A DNA stretch of 49,111 nucleotides from Chara braunii (GCA_003427395.1 BFEA01000463.1:457151-506261), one strand, 5' to 3'; shown: positions 9,866 through 21,673, numbered from the stretch's first letter. The notes: a model not told the origin generated them from the sequence alone. A program made the numbers and translations.

Positions 9866-10935
9866 AATGGGTTGTGGTTCTACGACGAAGAAGGAAGTTA
9901 AATATAGCAAGTGTTACACGAGAAATACTCCGTAAAGTAATATTTAATTTTTTATCGCATTTTCTTTCTTCAGTTTTTTACACGAAAACGTTGACTGTTT
10001 TTTGTACGCTCACATGGTCGCCAGCTTACGTCTTGTTTGACCAAGCATATGTTTCGTTATTTTCAAACAATTTGTTCAAGTACTACATGTTAAAGGGTTA
10101 CTAGTTGTTTAGTTTATGAAATCATATCTCTCATTTTTTTAACTGTTTCTTAAAGGACTTTAAGAACTTCAAAAATATTTTATAATCTGGTACAGGTCTT
10201 TAACAAGGAACAAAAATCATTCAGCTTGCAACATGTTCTGAGGTTGTCAAATCAATTTTTGTTTTATTTTCTGCTATTTTTTCAATTATCATGAATTTGA
10301 ATTTAAAGGTTTTTAATATCATATTCAAATCTTTAAAATATTTAATGAGGTATGATTTGCAGAATCTGAGTTGCTCGAAGGGTATGAAAATTTTTCGTCA
10401 TGTTCAAGGGGTTGTAGTCCTAAAACGAAAAAGGAAGCTTATTACATCAAACGTGACACGAGAAGTGTCCCATAAAGTATCTTCTGGTTTTTCTTGCGTT
10501 TAGGGAAAAACAATGAACATTTTCCAAACGCTTATTATGCCCGAAGCTTGGCTATCGATTAACAAATCATGTGTCTTTACGCTTTGAAACCAACTTTTAT
10601 TTTTTCAAGTTATTGGGCTATAAGTTGATCAGTTTATGATAACACATTTTTCAATGTTGTGTTTTGCGTTTTTAGGGTTGTAAACACTTGAAAGATTACC
10701 TACTAAGACTTCCGGGACTTTCGGTTGTTTGCGTTTAGGCGAAAACAGTGATCATTTTTCGAACGCTCATTGTGCCCTTAGCTAAGCTGTCAATTGACAA
10801 ATCATTTTTCTTTACGTTTTCAAACCAACTTTTATTTTTAAAGTTATAAGGCTATAAGTTGCTCAGTTTATGAAATTGGATTTTTCAATGTTGGATTATG
10901 TGTTTATAGAGTTATTAACACTTGACAGATTACTG
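9866..10935. repeat. degenerate direct duplications
   Basis: The segment at about 9866-9960 (GGTTGTGGTTCTACGACGAA and following) recurs at about 10408-10503. The segment at about 10503-10700 recurs at about 10737-10930, sharing the landmarks AACCAACTTTTATTTTT and GGCTATAAGTTG. Identity is moderate, so the copies are old. From 10936 to 11323 I see only AT-rich DNA. Confidence 0.5.
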
Positions 10936-11332
10936 TTTAAATTCATATGTCACTCCTTCATTTTTCAATACTCGTTATAGGCCTATAATTCCAAATGGAT
11001 AGCTTTCAAATTTCAATAGAATTTCAAGGCTCAATTTATATTTTTACGAAATTCTGCTCTTTTTATTTTTTTTCAAGAAATTTCACTTATAGGCCTATAA
11101 CGTCATATTTGGATTTCTTTTAATTTTCGTGACAGTCCAGTTTTGTTAATCGTAGCTACTCGACTTTTAAAGATTTGATATCACTTCCCGACGAGAGTTT
11201 TTTCCTTTGCTCTGGATCTCGCAATTGAACTACCTATGTTTTCAAGATTCTCTTTCCTTATTATTATAAGTGCAAAGAACATGGATGACCAATCCATCTG
11301 TTTGGTTTACAAGTTTTTTGGTTAGTTTTTAC

Positions 11333-11723
11333 CTACGTAGCACCATGTTCGCGTTCGTAGGCGAACGCAAACATGTTCGCCCGAAGGCGAACAAAGCGTC
11401 AAAAACCCTCCGAACGCGAAAAAAAAAAAGTAAAAACAAAAAAACAACAATTTCTCAGAAAACTCTAAAAACAATATATGTTATGTAAAATAACAATACA
11501 AGCAACTTTTGTATTGGAGTCATGCTCAAATTCGTAGCCAATCATGAGTTAAAAATTAAAAACGAAAAAATTATTATTATTATTTTTTTTACGGAAAAAA
11601 AAGTAATGTTCGCCCGAACATGTTCGCGAGCTGTTTGCGCGAACGCGTGAACACGTTCGCACAAACGCGTGAGCACGTTCGCGCGAACGTGAAGGGGCAC
11701 AAACACGTTCGCCGTGCTACGCA
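11333..11723 (+). mobile_element. non-autonomous TIR element, copy 2
   Basis: A 391-bp element starts CTACGTAGCACC and ends GTGCTACGCA. It is flanked by a perfect 9-bp duplication, AGTTTTTAC, at 11324-11332 and 11724-11732. Both arms carry many GTTCG or CGAAC motifs, which could be subterminal transposase-binding sites. The core is AT-rich and contains a segment shared with copies 1, 3 and 4. No transposase is encoded. This copy has the cleanest boundaries and is the best type copy. Confidence 0.85.
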
Positions 11724-12054
11724 AGTTTTTACGTCCTTAGATTTGGTTCCCGGAAAAGACTCCACTATTCGCATATAAAAAAACTACGTTTCCCGTACAC
11801 TACTAACTGGAGACCTTTCCTTCAGCCATGACTACGAGTCGTCTGTTCTCTTCGAAAATGAAATTTTTTTTTCAACTGTGTGGTCGAGCTTGAATATGTA
11901 CCAGTTTTTAGGGGGTTTCTTATGGCATTTGCGCAGGAAACGACGCAAATGTAACCATTAGTTCTAGAAAATGTTTTGTTTCACTTTTGTTTCGCTGTCT
12001 ATAGGATTTCTCCGGTCTTCGTCTGTTTCTCTGGTATTCACGAATCCAATATTT

Positions 12055-14152
12055 ACGGGGTTTCGAGATTTTACTTAGCTTACCTATGGATTAAATCTCG
12101 ATTGCTTTCGGGGTTTCGTTACAAAAAATACACAACGGGGTTACATAAGTTTGCTTAGTCTCTATAGGGATTAGATCTCGATGGTCTTTCGGGGTTTCGA
12201 GATTTTACTTAGCCTCTCTATTGATTAAATCTCGATTGCTTTCGGGGTTTCGTACCAAAAATACACAAAGGGGTTACATGATTTTACTTAGTCTCTCTAT
12301 GGATTAGATCTCGATAGTCTTTCGGGGTTTCGTTACCGAAATCACACCTCGGGGTTTCAAAATGTTACATAGTCTTTCCATAGATTATATCTCGATACTC
12401 TTTCAAAGTTTCGTTACCGAAATCGCACTTCGGGGTTTCAGGATTTTACTTAGTCTCTCTAGGGGTTATATCTCGATTGGCTTTCGGGGTTTCGTTACTG
12501 AAAATATACTATGGGGTTTCGAGATTTTAGTTGGCCTCTCTAGGGATTACATATCGATAGGAATTCAGGGTTTCGTTATTGAAAATATACTACGAGGTTT
12601 CAGGATTCCACTTAGTCTCTCTGGGGATTATATCTCGATAGTCCTTCAGGGTTTTGTTACCGAAATCACGCTTTGGGGTTTCGGGATTTTCCTTAGTCTT
12701 TATAGGGATTATATCTCGATAGGCTTATAAGGTTTCGTTACTGAAAATGCACTACTAGGTTTCACGATTTTACTCAGTTTCTCTAGGGATTATATCGCGA
12801 TAGGTTTTCGGGTTCTCGTTACCGAAAATACACTTCGGGGTTTTGGGATTTTACTTAGTCTCTCTAGGGATTATATCTCGATAGGCTTACGTAGTTCCGT
12901 TACCGAAAATATGCTACGGGGGATTATATCTGGATAGGCTTTCAAGGATTCGTTACCGAAAATACACCACGGGGTTTCGGGATCTTGCTTAGCCTCTCTA
13001 GGGATTATATCTCGATAGACTTATAGGGTTTTGTTACCGAAAATGCACTACGAGGTTTCAAGATTTTACTTAGTTACTCTAGGGTTTACATCTCGATAGG
13101 TTTTCAGGGTTTTGTTATCGAACATTCACTACGGGGCTTCAAAATTTTACTTATTCTCTCAAGGGATTATATCTCGATAGCCTTTCGGGGTTTCGTTACC
13201 GAAATCAGACTTCGGGGTCTCGGGATTCTACTTAGTCTCTCTAGGGATTATAGCTCTACGGGCCTTCGGGGTTTTGGTACCAAAAATATACTTCGGGGTT
13301 TCAAGTTTTTTCGTAGTCTTTCTAGGTATTATATCGAGATAGGTTTTCGGGGTTTCGTTACCGAAAATACACTTCGGGGTTTCAGGATTTTACTTGGTCT
13401 CTCTAGGGATTATATCTCGATGGGCTTACGGGGCTTCGTTATCGAAAATACACTACGGGGTTTCGGGATTTCACAAAGTCTCTCTAGGGATTGTATCTCG
13501 ATAGGCTTTCAAGGTTTCATTATCAAAAATAAACTTCGAGGTTTCTTTTAGGGATTATATCTCGATAGGCTTTAAGGGTTTCGTTACCGAAAATACACTT
13601 TGGGGTTTCATGATTTTACTTCTATGGATTATATCTCGATAGACATTCGGCATTTTGCTAGCGAAAATACACTCCGGGGTTCGGAATTTCACTTAGTCTT
13701 TCAAGGGATTATATCTCGATAGGCTTTTGGTGTTTCGTTACCGAAAATATACTTCCCGGTTTCATAATTTTACTTAGTTTCTCTAGGGATTATATCTCAA
13801 TAGTTTTTCGGGGTTTCGTTAGGGAAAATACATTTCGGGATCTCGGGATTTTACTTAGCCTCTCTAGGGATTATATCTCGATAGGTATTCGGGGTTTCAT
13901 TAGCGAAAATACACTTTGAGATTTCAAAATTTAACTTAGCCTATCTAAGAATTGTATGTCGATATGTATTTGGGGTTTGCTTAGCGAAAATACATTCTGG
14001 GATTTCAGGGTTTTACTAAGCCTCTAGAAGAATTATATCTTGATAGGTATTGGGGGTTTCGTTAGCAAGAATATACTACGGGATTTCGAGAGTTTACTGA
14101 GTATCTCAATGATTAATAACTCCATGGGTATTTAGGGTTTCTTTAGCAAAAA
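12055..14152 (+). repeat. satellite array A (about 81-bp units)
   Basis: About 26 tandem units of roughly 81 bp contain GGGATTTTACTTAGTCTCTC, then TATATCTCGATAGGC, then GGGTTTCGTTACCGAAAATA and CACTTCGGGGTTTC. Units differ by substitutions and some are truncated. In the most regular part, 12362-12730, the unit is exactly 27 codons and the frame stays open with a repeated FVTEN(I/T)L(W/R)GF peptide. The array is homologous to array B at 23697-26300 in the other orientation. Confidence 0.9.
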
Positions 14153-14215
14153 TACCTGTGTTTCTTCTGGGCATACTAGCCTTGGTGAGAACCCCAAAGC
14201 AAGTTTTTCTTATTG

Positions 14216-14341
14216 GGTGGACTTCCGATTTAATGAAAACATACTCTTGAATTTTGGGACATTACAAAATGTTTTTAGAAAAACTTGATATACAATTTTT
14301 TAAATATTAAACTGAAAAAGGGTGGACTTCCGATTTAAAAA
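14216..14341. repeat. short direct repeat
   Basis: GGGTGGACTTCCGATTTAA occurs at about 14216 and again at about 14324, 108 bp apart, between satellite array A and the hAT-like element. Confidence 0.6.
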
Positions 14342-14477
14342 AAAGTAGTAGAAGATCTTGCTAGATAATATTATAAAGATTTAAACCGAAAAAGATTGGA
14401 AAAAAAAAGTAAAAAATAATATATAGATATATATCATCACATAAAACTATATATCTATATACATATATATATATATG

Positions 14478-14949
14478 CAGGGCTGCTAGGCCGAACATAT
14501 GGAGGCCCCTAAGCTGACCCCCGAACGTTCGGGCGTTCTGGTCCTCATACGGGGCCCGAACTTGAAGGGGTTAGGATCCCGCAAAAATATATTTTGACAC
14601 CTAAATATTATTATGTTTTTCGGAGTTGATTTTTATGAGTTCTTAATGATGTAAGGTATCTCCCTCTCAATTTTGAAGCCATTTTATCCAGCCAAACACA
14701 AAAGAAAAATCCTAAAAGATGGTGGTGTCAAGGCTTGCTTGCCCACTCAATAATTTATATTTTTTTATCTCTTCGTTTTATTCCGGGGTATAAAAAAAAT
14801 TATTATTTTTTTAAACTTTATTTGTAGATTCTCTATTATGTAAGGCACACATATGAAAATTCTCATAACATTTGTCAAAGCCAAAAAAAAAGGAAAAATC
14901 ACCAAAGATGGCCGTGTCAAAAACGTGGTCGCCCATTGAATAATCTTAT

Positions 14950-15004
<55 letters not shown>

Positions 15005-15217
15005 GACTTTTATTTCAAATTTGGTAAAGAATTTTTTTTTAACGTTGTGGCAAATGTTGTTTTTTTTTTTTTTTTTTTTAAGTTTATAACATATATTTGT
15101 TCAAATTTTTTGAATTTTTTATTTTTTTTTGGTTCTGCGTTCGGCTGAATGCCCGAACACGTCGAGAGGGGTTGTCGAACGTTCGGGTTTGGCCCGTCCC
15201 GAACACCAACAACCTTG
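14478..15217. mobile_element. hAT-like non-autonomous element
   Basis: A 740-bp element starts CAGGGCTGCTAGG and its other end, reverse-complemented, starts CAAGGTTGTTGG. The mismatches within the first twelve positions are transitions. The flanks are an 8-bp duplication, TATATATG, at 14470-14477 and 15218-15225. A CAGGG-type terminus with an 8-bp duplication is characteristic of the hAT superfamily. The duplicated target lies in TA-rich DNA, so it is weaker evidence than usual. The interior has GTTCGGG-rich arms, a long T run and an internal direct repeat (about 14651 and 14838). No transposase is present. Confidence 0.55.
14651..14945. repeat. internal direct repeat of the hAT-like element
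   Basis: Two diverged copies of about 105 bp start near 14651 and 14838. They share the succession GTAAGG, then AAAATC..AAAGATGG.(G/C)GTGTCAA, then GCCCA(C/T)T(C/G)AATAAT. Confidence 0.5.
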
Positions 15218-15242
15218 TATATATGTATATGTATTCTTTAGT

Positions 15243-15970
15243 CGGAAAAAAAAAATACTCAGCCAATACGAGATTCCATAGAGCGATATATCTGACCTTA
15301 GAGAAAATTTGATAGAGAGTATTTTAATTCTTAAACTAAAACAAGTTAAAGTAAAAAAAAAAAAAAACTTCATACAAAATATTCAAATTGTTTAACTGAA
15401 ACTGGTACAATGAGGGAAAAAATAAAAAAAACAATTATTATGGTGGTTGAGCGAAGGTGTAACCAAAGTGAATGTTTTGTCTTTTTTGACTTTGTTTTCC
15501 ATCGGAAGAGTGGAAAAGGGAAAAAAAAAAAGTAGTACGAGATTCTATAGAGCGACATGTCCGGCCTCTTCAAGATCGGTTTGGAAGATTCACCTATGTG
15601 GCCTGCTTTTTATTCGCCTTATCCAAGTGACTGGTAGCGTACCGATAATATTGTAGTTGTTCAACTCAGACAGATAGGTCTAAGACAAAATTGAAAAAAA
15701 AAAAAAAAAACTGACAAGTGCCCGGGTTGGGGTGCAACTCTATTAAATGTCCTCCATTGCGTGATTTTGCTTTCCACTTGGAAGAGTGAGATAGTAGAAA
15801 AAAAAATAGTTAGTTTGTAGGACATCTTGTAGAGTGAGAGCGCCACTTTAGACTAGGTCTGGTTGGAGGCCCCGACTTTGTGGCCTAATTTTCCCTTACT
15901 GAAGCCAAGCGGCCTGTAACATACTGAGAATTTCACAATTCTTGTACTGAAAGAGAAATAATTAAAAAGA
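15243..15970. repeat. degenerate tandem repeat, about 275-bp period
   Basis: Two to three diverged units each begin with an A-run, followed by a block like TACGAGATTCTATAGAGCG (near 15262 and 15535, and a weaker version near 15820). The block TGGCCT...CCAAG(T/C)G is shared between the second and third units. A segment like CGGAAGAGTGGAAAAGG precedes the A-run. Confidence 0.45.
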
Positions 15971-16455
15971 CAAAAAAAACACGAACCTACTAATTAAGCG
16001 GCCCCTCTAGGGCGTGACCCAGTTATATTCTCCAAGTGGCCAATAAGTGATCACCCGACCATAATTCTGAAACCACCAGTACTTGGCCCACACATTGGCT
16101 CCGGGCGTAAAACGTATGCGCTCCACAACTTTCGGCCTTCAGCACTACAGGGCCACAATAGCTGGCGGCGCCTACCAAAAGAAAAAAAAGTTGGTTGCGA
16201 TGTGGGTTAGCGGACTTTAGCGCATACGACACTCTTAACCTCGTACAAAAGTGGCTCGGGAAGTGCCACCCATGCCGCCCGGGTCCCCAAGGCTCGCACG
16301 GGACCTGAGCGGGATGATCTGCCGAGCAACCGGGCCAGCCGGGTTCCCTACAAGCTACGAATCCCCCTCGGCGGCGGCCATCTGCGGACAAGTCCGCGGC
16401 CGCGGTCTAAGCCACGACCCCGTGCACGTGTCCTCGCGGGCACGCGACTTTGCGG

Positions 16456-16508
16456 CCCCATGGCGGCTAGTGGGAAGGGGGGTTTGGGATTTGGGAAGCG
16501 CCATGGGG
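16456..16508. other. GC-rich hairpin at the gap edge
   Basis: CCCCATGGCG at 16456-16465 pairs with CGCCATGGGG at 16499-16508, with further partial pairing outward. It lies 34 bases before the N gap in a GC-rich stretch (16020-16530). Such a structure can stop sequencing polymerases. Confidence 0.5.
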
Positions 16509-16542
16509 CGGCGCAACCCCAGCCCCACCCCCTAAAAAAAAA

Positions 16543-17042
16543 NNNNNNNNNNNNNNNNNNNNNNNNNNNNNNNNNNNNNNNNNNNNNNNNNNNNNNNNNN
16601 NNNNNNNNNNNNNNNNNNNNNNNNNNNNNNNNNNNNNNNNNNNNNNNNNNNNNNNNNNNNNNNNNNNNNNNNNNNNNNNNNNNNNNNNNNNNNNNNNNNN
16701 NNNNNNNNNNNNNNNNNNNNNNNNNNNNNNNNNNNNNNNNNNNNNNNNNNNNNNNNNNNNNNNNNNNNNNNNNNNNNNNNNNNNNNNNNNNNNNNNNNNN
16801 NNNNNNNNNNNNNNNNNNNNNNNNNNNNNNNNNNNNNNNNNNNNNNNNNNNNNNNNNNNNNNNNNNNNNNNNNNNNNNNNNNNNNNNNNNNNNNNNNNNN
16901 NNNNNNNNNNNNNNNNNNNNNNNNNNNNNNNNNNNNNNNNNNNNNNNNNNNNNNNNNNNNNNNNNNNNNNNNNNNNNNNNNNNNNNNNNNNNNNNNNNNN
17001 NNNNNNNNNNNNNNNNNNNNNNNNNNNNNNNNNNNNNNNNNN
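16543..17042. other. assembly gap (500 N)
   Basis: There are exactly 500 N, a round number, so the true gap length is probably unknown. Any reading frame spanning it is meaningless. Confidence 0.99.

Positions 17043-17121
<79 letters not shown>
17043..17121. repeat. (CA)n microsatellite at the gap edge
   Basis: A pure CA run abuts the gap on its right side. Confidence 0.95.
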
Positions 17122-17124
<3 letters not shown>

Positions 17125-17240
17125 CACACACAAATATTAAAAGGCCCGGGAAAAAAAAACCATATATATTTTTTTCCATTCCTTAATTGTTTCCTTGGGA
17201 CAAAAAAAAATAAAAATAAAAAAAATGTAAAAACGAAGAG

Positions 17241-17718
17241 CTGCGTACCACTGTGTTCGCGTTCTGAGGTGAACGCGAACATGTTCGCCCGAACGCGAAC
17301 AAGCGCCCAAAACCCTCAGAACGCAAACATAAATCATATTAAAAAAAAAAAAAAAACACTTTCTCAGCGAAATCTGAAAACAATATATGTTATGTAAAAT
17401 AACAATACAAGCAACTTTTGCCTTGGAGTCATGTTCAAATTCGTAGCCAATCATGAGTTAAAAATCAAAAACCAAAAAAAAAATATATATATATATATCG
17501 TCAAATAGAACTGCCCGGTAAACCGTAGGCAGAGAGGGAGAAGAGGACAACAAATGAGGGGCTGTGACAAACTGTTTCGTCGGAGTTTCACCGACTCATA
17601 TATATTTTACGGAAAAAAATATATCTTCGCCCGAACATATTCGCGTGCTATTTGCGCGAACCAGCGAACACGTTTGCGCGAACATGAAGGGGCACGAACA
17701 CATTCGCCGCGCTACACA
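17241..17718 (+). mobile_element. non-autonomous TIR element, copy 3
   Basis: A 478-bp element starts CTGCGTACCAC and ends CGCTACACA. It is flanked by AACGAAGAG (17232-17240) and GATGAAGAG (17719-17727), a 9-bp duplication with two transitions. It matches copy 2 across the arms and core but carries about 120 extra bases at about 17486-17606, which include the hairpin GTCGG...CCGAC. Confidence 0.75.
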
Positions 17719-18419
17719 GATGAAGAGTACAAAGACCTGCCAACCAAAAATCCCCCCTCCAATAAAAAACTTTTTTTTAAAATTTATTTTTCAATTTCTC
17801 TTTTCCACCTTTTCTGTTTTTTTTTTTTTTATAATTCTAAAAACTTATCTATTTCCAAAAAAACAAATATGGACCCCATATTTGTTTTTCTTTTTTTTAC
17901 CCATTATTTATTTCAGAAAAATGCGGCAAATTCACGTCCGCGACGTGGACGAGGTCGTCCGCGGACGCGGCTGTATTTACGGCCGCCCTCCGAGATCGAC
18001 CCCGCAGACGCGTCCGCAAGTGTTTCGTAGCCTACAAATAACCCCCCCCCAAAAAAAAAAAGTTGTGCACAATAGCAATCCGGTCAACTTTTGGTGGAGG
18101 ATCACTTTTATATTGTTTACAGAAATCGAAATAAAAATAAAAAACAGGACGGAAAATTATTACACCCCTTTGGAGGATCCTTCAACCCCTGTGAAAGAAC
18201 GAGTAGTAAAGGTATAAGTGCAGGTTATGAGTCGAAGGTTGTGAACAATCAAGCAAATTGGAGAGAAAGCAAGTAAAATATTATATGGCACTATGATGAG
18301 AGGGATGTTGAGAGGGATGTTAATGAGGCACAATAAAAAACGGGACCAGGATAGGTTAAATGGAGTGCGAGGAACGATATGGATGGTGGTGTAGTCCAAT
18401 ATTGACATGTCAATGAAAT

Positions 18420-18520
18420 AAAAAATCGCGAGGTAGCGATCCGTACGGCCCCCGTACACGTGCGGTCCTACGAATCTGTACTCGTACGTGTACCGTACGG
18501 AAGGAAGCCCGTACACTTTT
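18420..18520. repeat. GTACGG-rich repeat, copy 1 (partial)
   Basis: A short block is dense in CCGTAC and GTACGG motifs (for example CCGTACGG) and is followed by an AT-rich segment. The same motif density recurs at 36790-37170 and 48060-48165. Ends are not defined. Confidence 0.45.
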
Positions 18521-18622
18521 TACTATTATTATTATTTTTACTTTTTAATTTTAGTGCAGAGGTGTTGTTCAATATTCACACATCTTATATACTTAAAATC
18601 GGAATACAAAGATGTCTCTTGG

Positions 18623-18660
18623 GGGTGTTTGATATAAAACACATCCTGAAACAAACACCC
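18623..18660. other. stem-loop
   Basis: GGGTGTTTG at 18623-18631 pairs perfectly with CAAACACCC at 18652-18660 around a 20-nt loop. Confidence 0.5.
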
Positions 18661-18779
18661 TAATTTCTTTGGTAATCTTTTATTTTTATTTTTTCCCTTT
18701 CATCCAATAAACAATCATGAAAGCATACGCACATATGCATACATACACAAACACCCCTACATTATAAGAACACCTATGT

Positions 18780-20150
18780 TGAGAGTATGGGGGCATCTAA
18801 GTTATCGGTTTTTCCCTTTATCGAATTACCTTATCCTCCTCCTTGCTAAAGGAAGCTTTGTTCGAATTCCCTCTTTCCTCCTTCCTAACCGTACTACCCA
18901 GACAACCTTTAATCCCATCCTTCCCAAACGATCCTTCTTCCCCCCTTTCTCTCAAACTTATCTCGCTGATTCTCTCAGTCTCCCAACTCGAGCATCCTCT
19001 GAGTCGTTTTCTACTGGCTCGAACCCGACCCTCAATCTTCTACTAAACCGATTAAAACTTATTTCTTCTAGACTCCATTCCTCTTCGTCTCAAGGGCCTT
19101 AACTAACTACCGAAGGATCAGCCACCCCGCTCTTCTTTCTTCGCTAAGGTAAAAATTTACCGCCTCTTATCTCTCTAACCTTACTACCAAGAGACTCCTT
19201 ATTTTTTGTCTCCCTATCTTCACATCTTAATTACTTCCATTTTCCTCCCTAACCAACATCTACTTACCTCTCGTCTCCAACATCTCGCCCACCTTCAACC
19301 CCATTCTAAACTCCTCCTCTTATTCATACGCCCTTACCTCTTGAGCTTCCCCTACCGGTTAACCCAATCTTGTAAGTTCTTCACCTGGATTTTTGGCATG
19401 TCAGTTGATGCGCTTGAAGTATAGAAACTTGCGACCCCTATTCGTGCCTCGGTTAGTCTATTTAGTGTACTCCTTGCAAGTCAAGTTTTCTTCACGAACC
19501 CTCTGCTCATTCTCCTACTTCCTTGAGATCTTCCTCCCATCGGCCAGATTATTCTCTCGTGTCATCCTCTTCTCCTCAACCATCTAGAGCTTCGGATTGA
19601 CTTATCATCCCCATTCTCTCCCTCCTTCTTCCAACCAATCCTAGGATCGTCATTAGTTCCAACCTCTTTGCTCTCCCATAATTTCTCCTAATTGCGAAGT
19701 CCAACTCCTATCCCATCCCTTGCTGATCCGTTCGACCTCTCTCGTCTAAGCAGACTTCTCCCCGCCACGAAGTCAATCTCCTTCCTCGACCTTATCTTAC
19801 ATCGCCTCTTCTCTCTCCTACCCGTCTCGATACCCATTATATTTTTCCTTTTTCCCTTCATCCTCTTAGGTTGACCCTTACCTTCTCCCACCAGTCCCAC
19901 CTTTAGCTTGCCACTTCCTCGTTTAGCTCCTCAACGTTGTTCCGAGTTTCTCCGATGGTCTACTACCGTCCTTTTTCTATTCTACGTCCCTTCGTCGCTT
20001 AGCTCTTGCCCTCGTCATCCTCCCGTCGGCCTCCTTAAACACTATTTTAAAACCCCTTTTTCGGCTTCCTTACTTCGTTTTCTCTTCCAGCCCCAATTCT
20101 ACCACCATGGCCTTTCCTTAAACAACCCTTAAGCATGCATTTCCCTTCCT
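18780..20150. other. pyrimidine-rich, strand-asymmetric tract
   Basis: For nearly 1.4 kb the plus strand is strongly C/T-rich and poor in G. The complementary strand is therefore A/G-rich and reads as Lys/Arg/Glu-rich short ORFs, such as 19688-19900 on the minus strand. This could be a decayed basic gag-like ORF on the minus strand or a compositional feature. I recognise no domain. Confidence 0.4.
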
Positions 20151-20483
20151 TCTTGGGGCGGTCCTTGTTCCTTAGCCTACCGCCTTCCTATTCTTGATTC
20201 CTCACGTTCACAGCCCGCGCTACTCTTATATCTGAAAAAGGTGTCAGAGTACTCTCAACCTACAGGATTGTAAGTCTTTTATTCTTAGCTGCCTCACCGC
20301 CCTTCACTCACAAGCGGGGCACTCTCCAAAGGCGGTGTGGAAAAAAGTCGAAAGCTGTGAACGGCATGTACAATGACCCCCAGGTGCAGATCCCCACCAA
20401 TGCACTGGATCCCCCTGCAAAATAGATAGGAGTGTATGCTTGTTCTTATCATCACTCCTATTTGTTTTCAAAGGTGGTATAAC

Positions 20484-20504
20484 AAAAAAAAAAAAAAAAA
20501 AAAA
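20484..20504. repeat. poly-A tract
   Basis: A run of 21 A follows the inverted repeat ATAGGAGTG...CACTCCTAT at about 20428-20462. Confidence 0.85.
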
Positions 20505-20809
20505 GAGTCATGACCCCCAGGCTCACTATCCCAGGCCCCCTTATGAAACTCCACCCACCCTCCTCTCATCTACTTTCCCTGCGTAGCCCCACTCCCCCAG
20601 TCCTACCTCAGTGTCTACCACTCAAGAGCATCATTCTTCTACCATTTTGGCGGGTTGACCTGACCGGATGCAGTTGTAGGCACCAGGGCTGAGAAGGCAC
20701 CCTGCTCAACCCGTGGTTGAAGCAATGTCTACCACTTGGGATTTTGTTTACATTTTTGATATATGACCATGACGCAAACGTTATTCATGGGTTTAGTCAG
20801 GGCTACTAA

Positions 20810-21050
20810 GGGTCTCGCCACACAGCCTGTCCAAACTTGAAAACGACAAAGATGTGGCAGGTGCATCGGGCCATGTTCTAGCGGGAAGTTCATTCTCGTT
20901 TTGCACATTTCGACATCCTGTGTGGCGAGGCCCTTGCTGCACTACTCTCCACATGCGCAAAAGACAAAAAATATGACAATGCATCTTTCCATGTTCTAGC
21001 GGAAGATTCATTCTCATTTTGCACAATCGGAGAGTAGTGCAGCGAGACCC
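20810..21050. other. twin stem-loops: shared loop, different stems
   Basis: Module 1: 20810-20825 pairs with 20918-20933 (16 bp with one G-T). Module 2: 20936-20950 pairs perfectly with 21029-21043 (15 bp). The two stems are unrelated in sequence, yet each loop contains a homologous 63-bp block (20845-20907 and 20963-21025, about three quarters identical, no gaps) that includes CCATGTTCTAGCGG. The outermost GGGTCTCGC (20810) and GCGAGACCC (21042-21050) are also complementary. A minus-strand ORF (20793-21350) crosses the region, but the inverted repeats explain it poorly as coding sequence. Function is unknown. Confidence 0.65.
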
Positions 21051-21638
21051 AATGTCGCCCATGTTGGTGGGGGTTACTAATCTCTTCTTCCTGAAGGCGT
21101 TCAAGACGATGCCAAACGTGGTGTCCTCCGGGACTGTCCGCAAGGGGGGTATGGGTTTGGCGGGGAGAACCAGCGGGGCGGCGGGGTTTCTTGCACTATG
21201 TCTCCGCATGTGGGAGTGGGAAGAGGTGGACTGATGGGCAGGAGCAGAGGAGGGATGTTTGGCGGAGGCGGGGGAGTTCGACACTTCATGTGTCGGCATT
21301 CTCCACGGTAGTTTAAATAACGCGATAAGGCAAAAGGTGAAAATTTTCAAATTATCACGGACGAGCTCTTCCCTTCGAGCACAAGATTCTGTGCAGCTCG
21401 CGAGATGAAGTGCAACTTATTTGCTCAATGTGAACATGCTGCCCATCTTGGCTACGATAGAGTAACTGTTGTATAATGTCGGATTGCGTATCACCGACAC
21501 GTGCTACGTGCTGCCCAGCTTGGCTATGATGGCGCCAACTTGTGACGGCAGTTGGCTTGAATCACCAGCAAGGGCACAAACGGGCATCCACTTCGCTTGT
21601 CAGCAGGAGCTCTTCCATGGACGCCTTCCTGGAGCATT

Positions 21639-21673
21639 GCCCACACAGGAGATATATAAGGGAACATGTGGGC
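21639..21673 (+). promoter_or_regulatory. possible TATA box within an inverted repeat
   Basis: GATATATAAG at 21651-21660 lies between GCCCACA (21639-21645) and TGTGGGC (21667-21673). It could be a core promoter of a retroelement terminal repeat, but no element was found around it. Confidence 0.2.

Noticed and set aside
16348-17179. Long ORFs on both strands across the N block
   Set aside because: They exist only because N is read as an unknown residue between a GC-rich end and a CA repeat.
20793-21350. 185-codon minus-strand ORF
   Set aside because: Much of it is the twin stem-loop region with duplicated blocks and inverted repeats. The peptide mirrors that duplication and shows no domain.
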